From: Paraescarpia echinospica
Taxonomy: Eukaryota; Annelida; Polychaeta; Sabellida; Siboglinidae
Length of the DNA: 64,000 bases
Assembly (NCBI GenBank): GCA_020002185.1
Contig: CM034536.1
Location: forward strand, 10,564,764 to 10,628,763
Reading direction: 5' to 3'
Made by a program: the position numbers and the translations under genes. The notes beneath the pieces were generated by a model, which saw only the letters and a program-made list of their open reading frames with translations, did no database searches and was not told the DNA's origin. This document shows, piece after piece, positions 36,440-46,794 of the stretch (positions within the stretch are counted from its first letter, which is position 1; each line of letters opens with the position of its first letter).

Positions 36440-37211
36440 AGTCCAACCCTTTTATCTACACATGTCCAGCCCTTCTGAGGTATGTGTCGATTTTATTTTT
36501 AAACATATTCACACTACTAGCACCCACACAATCATCAGATAATCTGTTCCATACATTCACAGTCCTTTGTGAAAATGAAAACTTTCTTACGTCTAATCTA
36601 CACTTTTCCTTTACTAATGTAACTTCATGTCCTCTAGTCTTTCTATCTTTCTTAACTGAAAAAAACATATTTCTATCAATATTTTCATAACCATTCAATA
36701 TTCTAAACACTTCTATCTGATCTCCTCTCAATCTCCTGGTCTCTGATGTTGTTAAACCACATTCTTTTAGGCGTTTTTTATAACTAAGATCCCTCAGTTT
36801 TGGTATCATTTTAGTCACTCTCCTCTGTACTCTTTTTAGCATATCTATGTCCTTCTTGCGGTATGGCCTCCACGCTTGTATACAATATTCTAAATGAGGC
36901 CTAACTATTGTTTTGTACAGCGGTATTATTAGTTCTTTTTCTTTATATGCTATATTTCGCTTAATCAATCCAAGGATTTGATTTCCTTTTGAAGCTGCAA
37001 TTCCACACTGCTCTGAAACCTTCATGTCAGCACTAATTGTCAGCCCTAAGTCTTCTTTTTTTACAGTAGTATTTAGTACAGTTCCCCCCATTGTATATTC
37101 TACATATTCGATCCCATGTCCCGTATGAAGACATTTACATTTCCCAAAATTGAACAACATTTGCCATTTTTCAGACCATTTGATCAACCTGTCAAGATCA
37201 TCTTGTAAATG
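36440..37211 (-). CDS. CR1-like ORF2, RT thumb and C-terminal domain after the TAG
   Basis: Same frame as the upstream RT, continuing past the [70 protein letters not shown] and VNVWNRLSDDCVGASSVNMF. A second stop (TAG at about 36456) truncates the last nine or so codons compared with the TAA used by other copies. The region shapes the RT thumb and 3'-end recognition. Confidence 0.85.
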
Positions 37212-39351
37212 CTATCTATCTCCATCACTTTTAATCCTTCTAAACACTTTTGTATCATCTGCAAATTTCAACACCTTGCTAGCTATATCATCGTCCAAAT
37301 CGTTTATATATATTAAGAATAATATAGGTCCCAGTACTGATCCCTGTGGAACCCCACTCAAAACTGATTTCCAGTTTGAAGCCTCCCCATCAACAACTAC
37401 CCGCTGTCTTCTGTCAATCAGCCATTTTTCTATCCAGTTAATTATACCATTTCCTATGCCATGGGCCTTTAGTTTAAGCAGTAATCTCTGATGTGGCACT
37501 TTGTCGAAAGCTTTTTGAAAATCTAAGTAGATGATATCTACTGGTGATCGATCATCTACCCACTTAGTGATATCTTCCAAAAAACATAACATATTTGTTA
37601 AGCATGACCTCGCTTTTAGAAACCCATGTTGAGATGGGTTTATCAAGTTATGTTTAACAAGAAAATCCACCATGTGATCTATAATTAGTCTTTCTAATAA
37701 TTTACAAATCACCGATGTTAAACTAACTGGTCTATAATTATTTGACTTGTTTCTCGAACCTTTTTTGAATAACGGTATAATGTTTGCTTCTTTACATTCT
37801 AAAGGAACCACTCCCTCTTCTAATGACAAGTTGAAAACTGTTGCAAGCGGTATGCTAATTTCTTCTACAATTTCCAATAGTAGATTGGGTGGAATACCAT
37901 CCACTCCAGGTGATTTATTATCCTTCATAGCCCTGATTTTCTTAGCTACCATTTCTGGGGTTACAATTAACTGTCTTAAATAGTCTGATTCTGCCCCCTT
38001 GAACTTAGCCTCTGGTACTGGCAGTGAACTAGTGTCTTCTCTGGTAAACACAACTAAAATACTCATTCAGATCTTCTGCCATTAAGAATCCTTCTGATAT
38101 TATGTTTCCAGCACTATCTTCTAGAGGACCGACCTTATCCTGAACTTTCTGTTTGCTTCGAACATATGCATAAAAACTCTTGCTGTCATGTTTTATATTA
38201 CAAGCTAATTTATGTTCATAGCTTCTCTTTGAATTTCTAATTTCAGCTGTAGCTTGGTTTAGTGCTTCTTTATAAATGTTGAAGTCTTCGTCATTTCCAG
38301 TACGTCTATATGACTTCCACATCATTTGTTTATACTTAATTTTTATAATGGTTTCTTTCGATAAGTGTTTCTTTTTGGACCGTTTCCCGTGTTTTTTTAA
38401 GGGAACAAATTTGACGATGATGCATTCAATTTCACTCTTTAAGATATTCCAGCATTCTGTTGCTGTCTTACTCTTCAGTGTGTTATTCCAGTCTATCTTT
38501 GCTAAATATTTCCTTATGTCCTTATATTTTCCTTTGTGGAAATTTCTCCTGTGCTGCTTTTTACTATTCCTTTCTGATTTTACTTTGATGGTAAAATGTA
38601 TCTGGTTGTGATCACTATTCCCCAGTGGCTCATATACCCTGACATTGTCAACTAATTCATTCTGTGAGGACAAAACTATGTCTAACACATTCTCTCTCCT
38701 GGTTGGTTCTAGCACATGTTGAGAAAGGAAACTATCTTGTACTAAAACTAAAAACTTATGGTCCTCTCTACCCATACTCTGTAGAGATTTCCATTTTATA
38801 TGCCCATGGTTGAAATCCCCCATAATAACACAGTCCCGTTTGCTCACTTCCCTTATAGCGTTTTGTATTTTTTCATTCTCTTCTATGCTTATGTTTGGAC
38901 TTCGATAAACTAATCCAACCGTTAACGTTGACTTTCCTGTAACTATGTTACACCAAACAGCTTCTTCGCAATCTGCTTCTCTGTCTAATTTTATTTTATA
39001 AGCCTGGATAGATTCTTTAATATATAAAATAACTCCACCTCCCCTTCTTCCTATTCTATCTTTCCTAAACATTACATATCCTGTCAGTCCCAATTCGGCA
39101 TCTGATACATCGGTGGTTGCCCATGATTCGGTTATACCTATTATGTGAGGGTCAATATCTTCTACCATAATGTTTAGTTCATTTCTTTTGTTTACTATAC
39201 TCCTTGCATTTAAACAAACACATTTATATCCAGCTTCAGAACAGTTTTCCAGACTGTTCTTTGCTGAATTATTTTTGCTGTCTTTATCTATGCCTCCAGT
39301 TTCAGGCTTCTCTGCGAGTCCCCCCTGCGAATTTAGTTTAAATAGATGCAA
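37212..39351 (-). CDS. CR1-like ORF2: endonuclease-reverse transcriptase (first part, one frameshift)
   Basis: The frame opens in the -1 phase relative to ORF1 and overlaps its end; the first in-frame ATG lies inside the EN domain. EN (about 39230-38550): NARSIVNKRNEL, GITESWAT, GGGVILYIKE, IMGDFNHGHIKW and GNSDHNQI include the catalytic Asn, Glu, Asp and His of the APE-like fold. A Lys-rich linker follows. After a frame change near 38050 the RT begins (SLPVPEAKFKG): DNKSPGVDGIPP, LDFQKAFDKVPHQRL (motif A), [14 protein letters not shown] (motif B) and FADDTKVF (motif C, both Asp present). It ends at an in-frame TAG (37214-37212). It nicks target DNA and copies element RNA. Confidence 0.88.
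39333..39342 (-). promoter_or_regulatory. Candidate -1 ribosomal frameshift site at the ORF1/ORF2 overlap
   Basis: On the minus strand the ORF1 codons are TAT TTA AAC TAA, giving the heptamer T-TTA-AAC (X-XXY-YYZ) immediately before the stop. A slip of one base back leads straight into the ORF2 frame (TTT AAA CTA AAT). ORF2 has no ATG between its opening stop and the EN domain. Confidence 0.6.
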
Positions 39352-40625
39352 CCTGTCCCACTGTCAACAGATCTCAGCAGATTCTCTGAGAATACTGCTG
39401 CCCCCTTTCCACTTAGATGGAGGCCATCTCTCATGTACATATCTTCTCTCCCAACAAAGTACCCCCATAAATCTATGAATCCCACGCCCTCTTCTTCACA
39501 CATCTGCTCAACTAGTGCGTTGATCGCCATCCTCTTACAGTTTCTGTATGATGCCCCCCTTCCTCCCATTACTGGCAAAATTCCTGAGAGAACAACCTGT
39601 TCCACTCTTGTCTTCTTTAGCTTCCTTACTAGATGTCTGTACTTCTGAACTATCCCAGTTGTTCCCTCCTTGTCTGCATTGTTTGTCCCAACGTGTACTA
39701 GTATAGACCCTCCCTTGCCATGCCCCAATACCTTCTCTACCCTTTCAGTCACATGCTCTATTCTAGCCCCCGGTAGACATACAACAACGTCCTTCCCCTC
39801 GCATATAGTCTTGTCTGTTTTTCTCAGAATTGAATCGCCCATAAACACTCTCTCTTTTCTCCTAGCCCCATCAATCACTGCCTCGGAGTAGCTCCTCCTG
39901 TTTGTATATGTCTGGTTGTTGTCTTTTCCTCTTGCCATCTTCTCTCCTGTCACATTCTCTTCCATTCCCTTCTTTCCTGTCGCGTTTTCTCTTGTCCCCT
40001 TTCCTCCTGTCATCTTCTCTTCTAGCACATTTACTCTCACTTCCTTTCGTCCCTTCATCTTTCCTCCCATCACATTTTCTTCTCTCCTCTCCCGTCCCTT
40101 TTCCCCGGCTACCTCCTTCACTACGGTCACTTTTTCCCCTGTCACCTTCACGCCTGTCATGTTTTCTGTTTTTTGCTGAACACTCTGTCTTCTTCCATCA
40201 GTCTTCTGTCTCACAGTCTTACTAACTGCCTCTGTGGTATCTACCTCTTCACCACCTGTATCGCTGTCGCGTCTCCCCTCGTTCTCTACTGTCTGACTAC
40301 CTGTTAATCTATCCCCACTGACCCGTTTTCTTTTCCTCTGCCGAACACTTTTCCTCCGTCCCTCTGTTTTCTCAATTTCTTGTTCCTTCACACCGGTCAC
40401 CTTCCCTCCTCTCAGTCTCCTTTCTTCAGTCTCTGTGTCACAACTCAGCTCCTTCTGTGTTGTAGAATTCTCAACTCTCTCTGCGTCATCCCTCTCTGCT
40501 CCACCTTCATCGTTGGTCTCTGCCCATGATTTTGGACAGCCAGACAACGCAAAATCCACCCAGCTCTGGCAGTCGTTGCAAACTAAGTGTCGTTTTGCCC
40601 TGAGCTGCCGCTTGCAAGGTGCCAT
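39333..40625 (-). CDS. CR1-like ORF1: zinc-finger-like N-terminus, charged repeat linker, SGNH esterase
   Basis: 430 residues. The N-terminus has a short Cys pattern (CNDCQSWVDFALSGC) that resembles half of a PHD-type finger. Residues from about 30 to 250 are Lys/Glu/Arg/Gly-rich with degenerate repeats such as GEKVTG and EENVTGEKM. The last 170 residues form an SGNH/GDSL hydrolase-like domain: FMGDSIL (nucleophile Ser), VGTNN (Asn of block III) and RDGLHLSGKG (Asp and His of block V). PHD and esterase domains in ORF1 are established for CR1-like retrotransposons; the protein is thought to bind element RNA and perhaps membranes or lipids. The frame is intact and ends TAA at 39335-39333, directly after a TTTAAAC heptamer shared with the ORF2 frame. 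Confidence 0.85.
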   Translation of the reverse strand: MAPCKRQLRAKRHLVCNDCQSWVDFALSGCPKSWAETNDEGGAERDDAERVENSTTQKELSCDTETEERRLRGGKVTGVKEQEIEKTEGRRKSVRQRKRKRVSGDRLTGSQTVENEGRRDSDTGGEEVDTTEAVSKTVRQKTDGRRQSVQQKTENMTGVKVTGEKVTVVKEVAGEKGRERREENVMGGKMKGRKEVRVNVLEEKMTGGKGTRENATGKKGMEENVTGEKMARGKDNNQTYTNRRSYSEAVIDGARRKERVFMGDSILRKTDKTICEGKDVVVCLPGARIEHVTERVEKVLGHGKGGSILVHVGTNNADKEGTTGIVQKYRHLVRKLKKTRVEQVVLSGILPVMGGRGASYRNCKRMAINALVEQMCEEEGVGFIDLWGYFVGREDMYMRDGLHLSGKGAAVFSENLLRSVDSGTGCIYLN

Positions 40626-40664
40626 ATCAGAATTTATTTATGTTCAAAATAGTTTTATATAGTC

Positions 40665-41370
40665 TTTGAAAAGACTTTTCTGTGTACAATTTACACCAGA
40701 TTGTTTAGATTATAGTTAGTTATATTTGTTAACACACAATGACACACCGTGCCTTACGTAGTTACGATGTCGATGACAATGTATTCAAGTTAGGCTTAGA
40801 TATAAGGTAGTCTTTACAAAGACTGTTTCCTGTGTACCAATATACACTTTAAAAGGTTGTTATTTCAGGTTTTAATTACTCATATAACTACATCGATTAT
40901 CTCAAATAACGCTATTCTATTGTCGTTCACGTTACGTTAACTTCGCCAGTGACCTACTTTGTAAACAACGTTCCGATTATATTAACGTCCCCAATTATCG
41001 CTCGTAAATCGCCTACTTTTAATCTACCCTAGATTACTCCCTTTAGCTAACTTTTAACAAAAAATATTGCTTAATATATATTTATAATTACGTTATGTAT
41101 CCTATACACTCAATAATATCACTTATCTTGATCAAACATCCTTATATTTTCGCAAGTTTGCTGCACCAAATTCAAATCAATTCACCACCGGAAGTTCCCC
41201 TCAAATAATACAGTGTCTTGTTAAATAATGTTCGTTTTAGAAAGAAACGGGTGTTTTTGTAGTATTCGTGTTGGTCACAGGACGCCAACTAATAGCACTT
41301 ATCGGACACCTTACCGTAATATAAATCAAATTAAAAACAAGTAAATAAATAAGATTAATAGAGGATGATT
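40665..41370. other. Possible 5' UTR of CR1 copy 3, then gene-free DNA
   Basis: Two related segments (start near 40660 and 40810, each with a GTCTTT-AAAGAC-type dyad and TGTGTAC) could be 5' UTR repeats. No genes beyond. Confidence 0.35.
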
Positions 41371-41374
41371 TAAA

Positions 41375-42224
41375 ATGTTCCTGTTCGCGCCATCAGACTC
41401 GCTCTCGCTCTCGCAGTGCTGCTGCAAGAGTAAAAAAATGCCCCCCAAACAAAAAAAGAGTTATGTAATGGAATATGTATCGTTAATGATATACTTATCA
41501 TTGCTTCGACACCACAGTAGCACGTTAATGTAATCATATGAAACATTGTCAATGTTCGTTATGAATCTCGTGCTTCATCATCTGACTACTCACAGGATTC
41601 CCTTAAGTGAAACATACTCGTGACGTTTTGTGGGAATACATAATTGTATACTCGCACACACCCAGAGATGCAATATAAACTACATAAACATTCTGATTAC
41701 ATGACTGCAACATAAGGATACATTCTCCTATACATAGCTCCAGAGATGCAACGCAAGAAACGCAGTGACTATAATTCAGTTGTACTTCTATGCACCGATT
41801 CTCCGAAACAAATTTAGTTGGTGGACTAGGCTGATATATAGGGTACTCCTTTGAATAATATATTTATTATAAACCTTGTTTACGAATTCAACATGGCTAA
41901 TTAAGTTACTAGAAGTGGCGGATGGATGCAATTAGCATTAAATAACTAAACATACATTTAGCTGACTTTAAGGAGCATCAGCTGAACGTATTTAACGCAA
42001 GTTAAATGCGTATTATTAATGTGGTAATGTGTTTATCGAATGGAAAGAAAAAACGTCAGCATCTGTTGCGCACCAAACACCCGAGGTATACTGCATCTAT
42101 ATTTGCAGGCACGTTACGCAGGGTATGTAGTTCCTTATGGCGACGACATAAAATCAGGTTGGGGATATTTTGTTTCCAAAATGTGTAGTACTATCAATAA
42201 CATATATATATATACACCAATCCA

Positions 42225-42262
<38 letters not shown>

Positions 42263-42820
42263 TTAGACCAATAGAAACTGTCCCCAACTGTCTACAATAT
42301 TTCATGAATCATCTTTTAATATCGGAAGTTCTGGACACGAAAATCAGATTTTGGGATTTGGTGACGTAATAGTGCTGATCGGGGAAACGCAGATAACTAA
42401 AAATAATATCAAGTGAAAATATTTAGTTACTTTGTATGAATTAATCTATTAACTATTTATGCTAATGCTAATTCTGAACTATCAGAATAATATAATTTTC
42501 CAATATTATTCCAATTTCCAATATTTTTTGCATTTATTTATTTATTTTATTTTGTATTTTGTATTTATTTGACAATGTCAAAATCACACTTTGTCCTTAC
42601 AGATGTATGCATTTGAGTAAGTGATTCAGTATCTTCTAAGTGTTCATTTCTAATTACTGAAATGGATATTAAATGTATAATTAAGGACACTATGACTAGT
42701 AGTTTTTAACTTCCAGTGTATTCTTTTCGAAAAACATAAAATTATGTAATTATGTCACAACAAAACAAAATTATGTTGCTATTGCAGCCAATACTAAAGT
42801 AAAAAGCACAGGTAAGTTTT
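41375..42820. other. Gene-free stretch with a short (CA)n tract
   Basis: A (CA)n microsatellite spans 42228-42260. Nothing else recognised. Confidence 0.45.
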
Positions 42821-42822
42821 TA

Positions 42823-43135
42823 CACAGCGCAGTATCCAGTCCTTAAGACTGCTCAAGGCGCTTTACACATTACTCCCGGGCAGACATGTTCAATCGAACG
42901 TCATCGCAACATCTCTTGTAAGCATTCAGCCACGTTGCAATTAATGCGTGAAGAATTTTCGTAAACAAATATCCACCACTCTCTCTATAGCCAGATACTC
43001 ATTCATACAGCTTAGTGAACTTAAGCAATGTAGAGTAAACGAACTTGCCCAAGGTTCGACGCCGCCGCACAAGATTCGAACCCGCGTTGTTAAATGCCTC
43101 CATGCAGTCAAGAGTTCGTACCGCTGCGCTCCAAT
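42823..43135 (-). mobile_element. tRNA-derived SINE, copy 2
   Basis: Minus-strand copy of the family at 18305. The B box GGTTCGAATC is degraded to GGGTTCGAATC-like sequence near 43070-43083 (complement GATTCGAACCCG). The body and the GCGCAGTATCCAGTCC (complement) 3' part are clear near 42848. Confidence 0.82.
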
Positions 43136-43167
43136 GTTTGTTTCAAAACAATTGTTTTATTTGAATT

Positions 43168-44278
43168 GAACAAGATTTAACAAGATTGTCACCAAGAGAA
43201 TTAACTCTAGATGCCAAGTAGCCTTTTGTCTTATCGAGAGTTCAACACTTTTTATCTACGTGTATCCTGCCTGAGGTATGTGTCGATTATATTTTTAACA
43301 TATTCACGCTATTAGCACCCTAACAATCACCAGATAATCTGTTCCAATTATTTGCAGTCCTTTGTGAAAATTAGAACTTTCTTATATCTAATCTACATTG
43401 CTCCTTTACTAATGTAACTTCATGTCATGTAGTCCTTCCATCTTTCTTAGCTGAGAATAAAATATTTGTATCAATATTTTCATAAGCATTCAATATTTTA
43501 AACACTTCTATCTGATCTCCTCTCAATCTCCTGGTCTTTAGTGTTGTTAAACCACATTCTTTTAGGCGTATTTCGTAATTAAGATCCCACATTTTTGGTG
43601 TCATTTTAGTCGCTCTCCTATGTACTATTTCTAGCATATTCACGTCCTTCTTGTGATATGGCCTCCACGCTTGTATACAATATTTTAAATGAGGCCTAAC
43701 GATTGTTTTGTACATCGGTATTATCATATTTTTTTCCTGATACGCTATATTTTCCCTAATTAATCCAAGGATTTGGTTTCCCTTTGAAGCTGCAATTCTA
43801 CACTGCTCTGAAATCTTCATATCAGCACTAATGGTTAACCCTAAGTCCGTTTCGTTTACAGTAGTTCTTAGTACAGTACCCCCATTGTATATTGTACATC
43901 TTTGTTCCCACGTCCTGTGTGGAATCATTTACATTTCCCAAAATTGAACAACATTTGCCACTTTTCAGACCATTTTGATCAATCTAAATCTTGTAAATGC
44001 TGTCTATCTCCATCACGTTTAGTCCTTCTAAACATGTTCGTATCATTCGAATATCTCAACACCTTGCTATATCATCGTCCAAATCGTTGATCCCAGCACT
44101 GATTCCTGTGGTACCCCACTCAAAACTGATTTCCAGTTTCAGGCCTCCGCATCAACTACTACCCGTTGTCTTCTGTTAATCAGCCATTTTTCTATCCAGT
44201 TAATTCTACCATTTCGTATGCCATGGGCCTTTAGTTTAGGAAGAAATCTTTGATGTGGAATTTTATCAAAAGCTTATT
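43168..44278 (-). mobile_element. CR1-like LINE copy 4, 5'-truncated
   Basis: It shares the 3' terminus at 43168 and reads on the minus strand as RT motif B to thumb (LGLTISADMKISEQC, TIVRPHLKYCIQAWRPYH, RLRGDQIEVFKILN). It breaks off near 44278 within the FDKIPHQRF-type segment and contains several small deletions (near 44070 and 43980). A 153 bp dispersed repeat abuts its 5' break. Confidence 0.88.
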
Positions 44279-44280
44279 TG

Positions 44281-44433
44281 CAATATTTTAATAGTGAAGC
44301 TTAGATGAACACAAGCTGTATATTCAAGTGTGTTTCGACCATGCAGGGTTGCACTGGGTCAGGATACCCAAACTTGTTACATAAACCTACTGGCCAGCTG
44401 ATGTTAATTTCACAACACTAATCCCAATTCTGT
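44281..44433. repeat. 153 bp dispersed repeat, copy A
   Basis: It matches 46634-46790 in the same orientation with few differences; shared words include GTATATTCAAGTGTGTTTCG and AGGGTTGCACTGGGTC. The two copies flank the RTE insertion region. Confidence 0.85.
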
Positions 44434-44605
44434 TTGTGTTTATCATTGCGCCAATTAATGAGCCGATTTTACAGATTCAAGTGGCTTTTAGAAGAACGCT
44501 CCCTGACATTAGCATGTGTATTGTTAATTTAATCCACCAATCTCATGTCAGAGAGGTCATGTCATATACAACTAACACACACACATTCATTGTGTACATA
44601 CGTAT

Positions 44606-44664
44606 GGATATATATATATATATATATATACATATATCGTCGGTCTATATATATCTTCATTGTA

Positions 44665-44700
<36 letters not shown>

Positions 44701-44870
44701 CAATGAAAATATATATATAGGCCGACGATAACAACATATATATAGTGTTCTTACGTTATATGTTGTTATCGTCGGCCTATATATATTTTCATTGTATATA
44801 TATATATATATATATACAATGAAGATATATATATAGGCCGACGATAACAACATATAACGTAAGAACACTA
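44606..44870. repeat. Multi-arm palindrome built from (TA)n and the RTE 5' end
   Basis: The word GGCCGACGATAACAACATA or its complement occurs four times in alternating orientation (complement near 44638, direct near 44719, complement near 44763, direct near 44835), separated by (TA)n. The pair 44744-44869 is a nearly perfect inverted repeat with arms of about 55-60 bp. Confidence 0.9.
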
Positions 44871-46505
44871 CTAAGAGATGAACAGATACAAGAACTGGAT
44901 GAAGAACTTAGGGAAACCAGGTTGGTATGGGATGTGATCGGGATCGGAGAAGTCATAAGAAGATAGGAATGCTTCACTACCTTACAAAACGGCGAACAAC
45001 GGCCAAGCAGGAGTAGGCTTTCTCATAAACAAATATTAGAAAAGCCAACCCATTACATGATAGTGATGGGAGACTTTAAAGCGCAAGTAGGGAAACGAAC
45101 ACACATTTCGGAAACGGCAACAGGCAGATTTGGCCTAGGTGTGTGAAACGAAAGAGACGACACCATGGTAGAATGGGCAACATCAAGAAAATACAAAATC
45201 ATGAATACCATGTTCCAAAAGAAAGCAGGGAGGAGATGGACGTGGAAAAGCCCAAATGGAGAAACGAAGAACGAAATTGACTACATCCTGACAAACAGGC
45301 CAGACATGGTCATTGACGTAACTGTCATCAACCAAGTCAACATTGGAAGTGACCACAGAATGGCAATGAGCAACTTCAAACTGGACGTCAAGGCTAAAAG
45401 AAAAAAGTTGATAAACAAGAAACCACCGAGTGTAGATACCACACAGATAGGAACAGAAAAGGTCGAATTCCAACTCGAACTGCGAAATCGATACGAAACA
45501 CTACAGGAACTAGACGACATCAGAACATAAAAAAGAGATCATACGAGAAACAATTATGACATCAAAAAGCCAGAAGAAAGCCAGACGAGCACAGACAGTA
45601 GGCTGAGACAGACTAGTTACACTTCTAGACAAGCAGGGTAGAGAAATACAAGACCAAGATATGATCATGGAACGAATAGAGGAATTCTACACCGAACTAT
45701 ACGAAAGTGAACAGAGTACCATAATTCACACCGAGTTAAAGATGTACCAGAGATAACACCATGGGAGGTGGAAGTAGCGCTAAGAAATATGAAGAATGGG
45801 AAGACATCAGGCAACGACCATGTAAACATTGAAACATTTAAAGCAGGAGAAGATACAATCTCAGAGACACTTGCTAAGCTGTATACTAAATGCTTATCAG
45901 AAAGACGAATACCCACGGCATGGAAGAACGCAAAGATGGTGATAATCTTCAAGAAGGGAAATAAGAATGACATAAAGAACTACATACCGATATGTCTATT
46001 ATCAAACATATATAAATTACTCAAAAAGATACTAACGAATAGGCTAGGGAAGACACTCGACGAAAACCAACCAAGAGAGCAAGCAGGATTCAGAAGCAGG
46101 TACTCAACGACAGACCACATACACGTCGTAAAACAACTGAAAGAGATGTGCCGAGAATATAATAATCCCTTCTGCATCGCTTTCGTTGACTACGAGAAGG
46201 CTTTCGACTCGATGCAAATTCAAGCAGTACTGACTTCCTGTCAAGAACGGGGATAGAAGACGTGTACATCGAACTCCTGAAAGACATCTACACCAACAGC
46301 TCGGTGACAATCCACCTACACAAAAAGAGCAACAAGATCAACATCAAGAGAGGAGTACGACAGGGAGACACCATATCATCAAAGCTGTTTACGGCAACAC
46401 TCGAAAGCATATTCCGAAGACTGAAATGGGAAACCAGAGGCTTGAGGATAAATGGATAATATCTCAGTCATACTCGCTTTGCCGACGACATAATCATAAG
46501 GGCTA
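44836..46505 (+). mobile_element. RTE-like LINE, copy B
   Basis: The EN start reads ITTYNVRTLLRDEQIQELD from 44836; after an internal loss near 45000-45040 EN continues with GDFKAQVGKR, WTWKSPNGETKNEIDYIL and NIGSDHRMAM. The linker and RT follow: ALRNMKNGKTSGNDH, WKNAKMVIIFKKGNKND, EQAGFRSRYSTTDHI, FVDYEKAFDS, IKRGVRQGDTIS and finally RFADDIIIRA (46476 on), where the copy stops. Frameshifts lie near 45535-45770 and 46255. Copy A on the minus strand is the same family. Confidence 0.88.
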
Positions 46506-46521
46506 TTGCACTAGTATTTAT

Positions 46522-46608
46522 AAAGTTATGCTTAACATGATAAACCCATATCAGCATGGGTTTCTAATAGCGAGGTGATGCTTAACAAATATGCTATGTT
46601 TTATATGA
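46522..46608 (+). mobile_element. Short CR1-like RT fragment
   Basis: About 87 bp match the CR1 region around PSQHGFL (INPYQHGFLIARxCLTNM by reading), in plus orientation. It lies between the end of the RTE copy and repeat copy B. Confidence 0.7.
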
Positions 46609-46633
46609 ACTGAAAAATATTGATTCTTATATT

Positions 46634-46790
46634 GTAATGTTTTAATAGTGAAGCATAGATGAACACAAGCTGTATATTCAAGTGTGTTTCGACCAGGCAG
46701 GGTTGCACTGGGTCGGGATACCCTAAGTTGTTACATAAACATACTGACCAGTTGATGTTAGTGTCACAACACTAACCCCAATTATGTTTA
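46634..46790. repeat. 153 bp dispersed repeat, copy B
   Basis: Direct copy of 44281-44433. Confidence 0.85.
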
Positions 46791-46794
46791 ATTC

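Larger units (their letters stand above)
36364..40660 (-). mobile_element. CR1-like LINE copy 3, nearly full length with ORF1 and ORF2
   Basis: This minus-strand element runs from a 5' region near 40660 through ORF1 (40625-39333) and ORF2 to the terminus TCTTGTTAAAT at 36364. It is the reference copy for the family here. ORF2 carries two lesions relative to the other copies: a 2 nt loss near 38050 and a TAG replacing CAG at 37212-37214. Otherwise catalytic motifs are intact, so it is a fairly young insertion. Sequence from 40660 to about 41000 may be its 5' UTR, since two similar GTCTTTxxAAAGAC-containing segments lie at 40660 and 40810. Confidence 0.92.

Noticed and set aside
39902..40225. 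Ser/Leu/Phe-rich plus-strand frames
   Set aside because: Antisense of the Lys/Glu-rich linker of CR1 ORF1.
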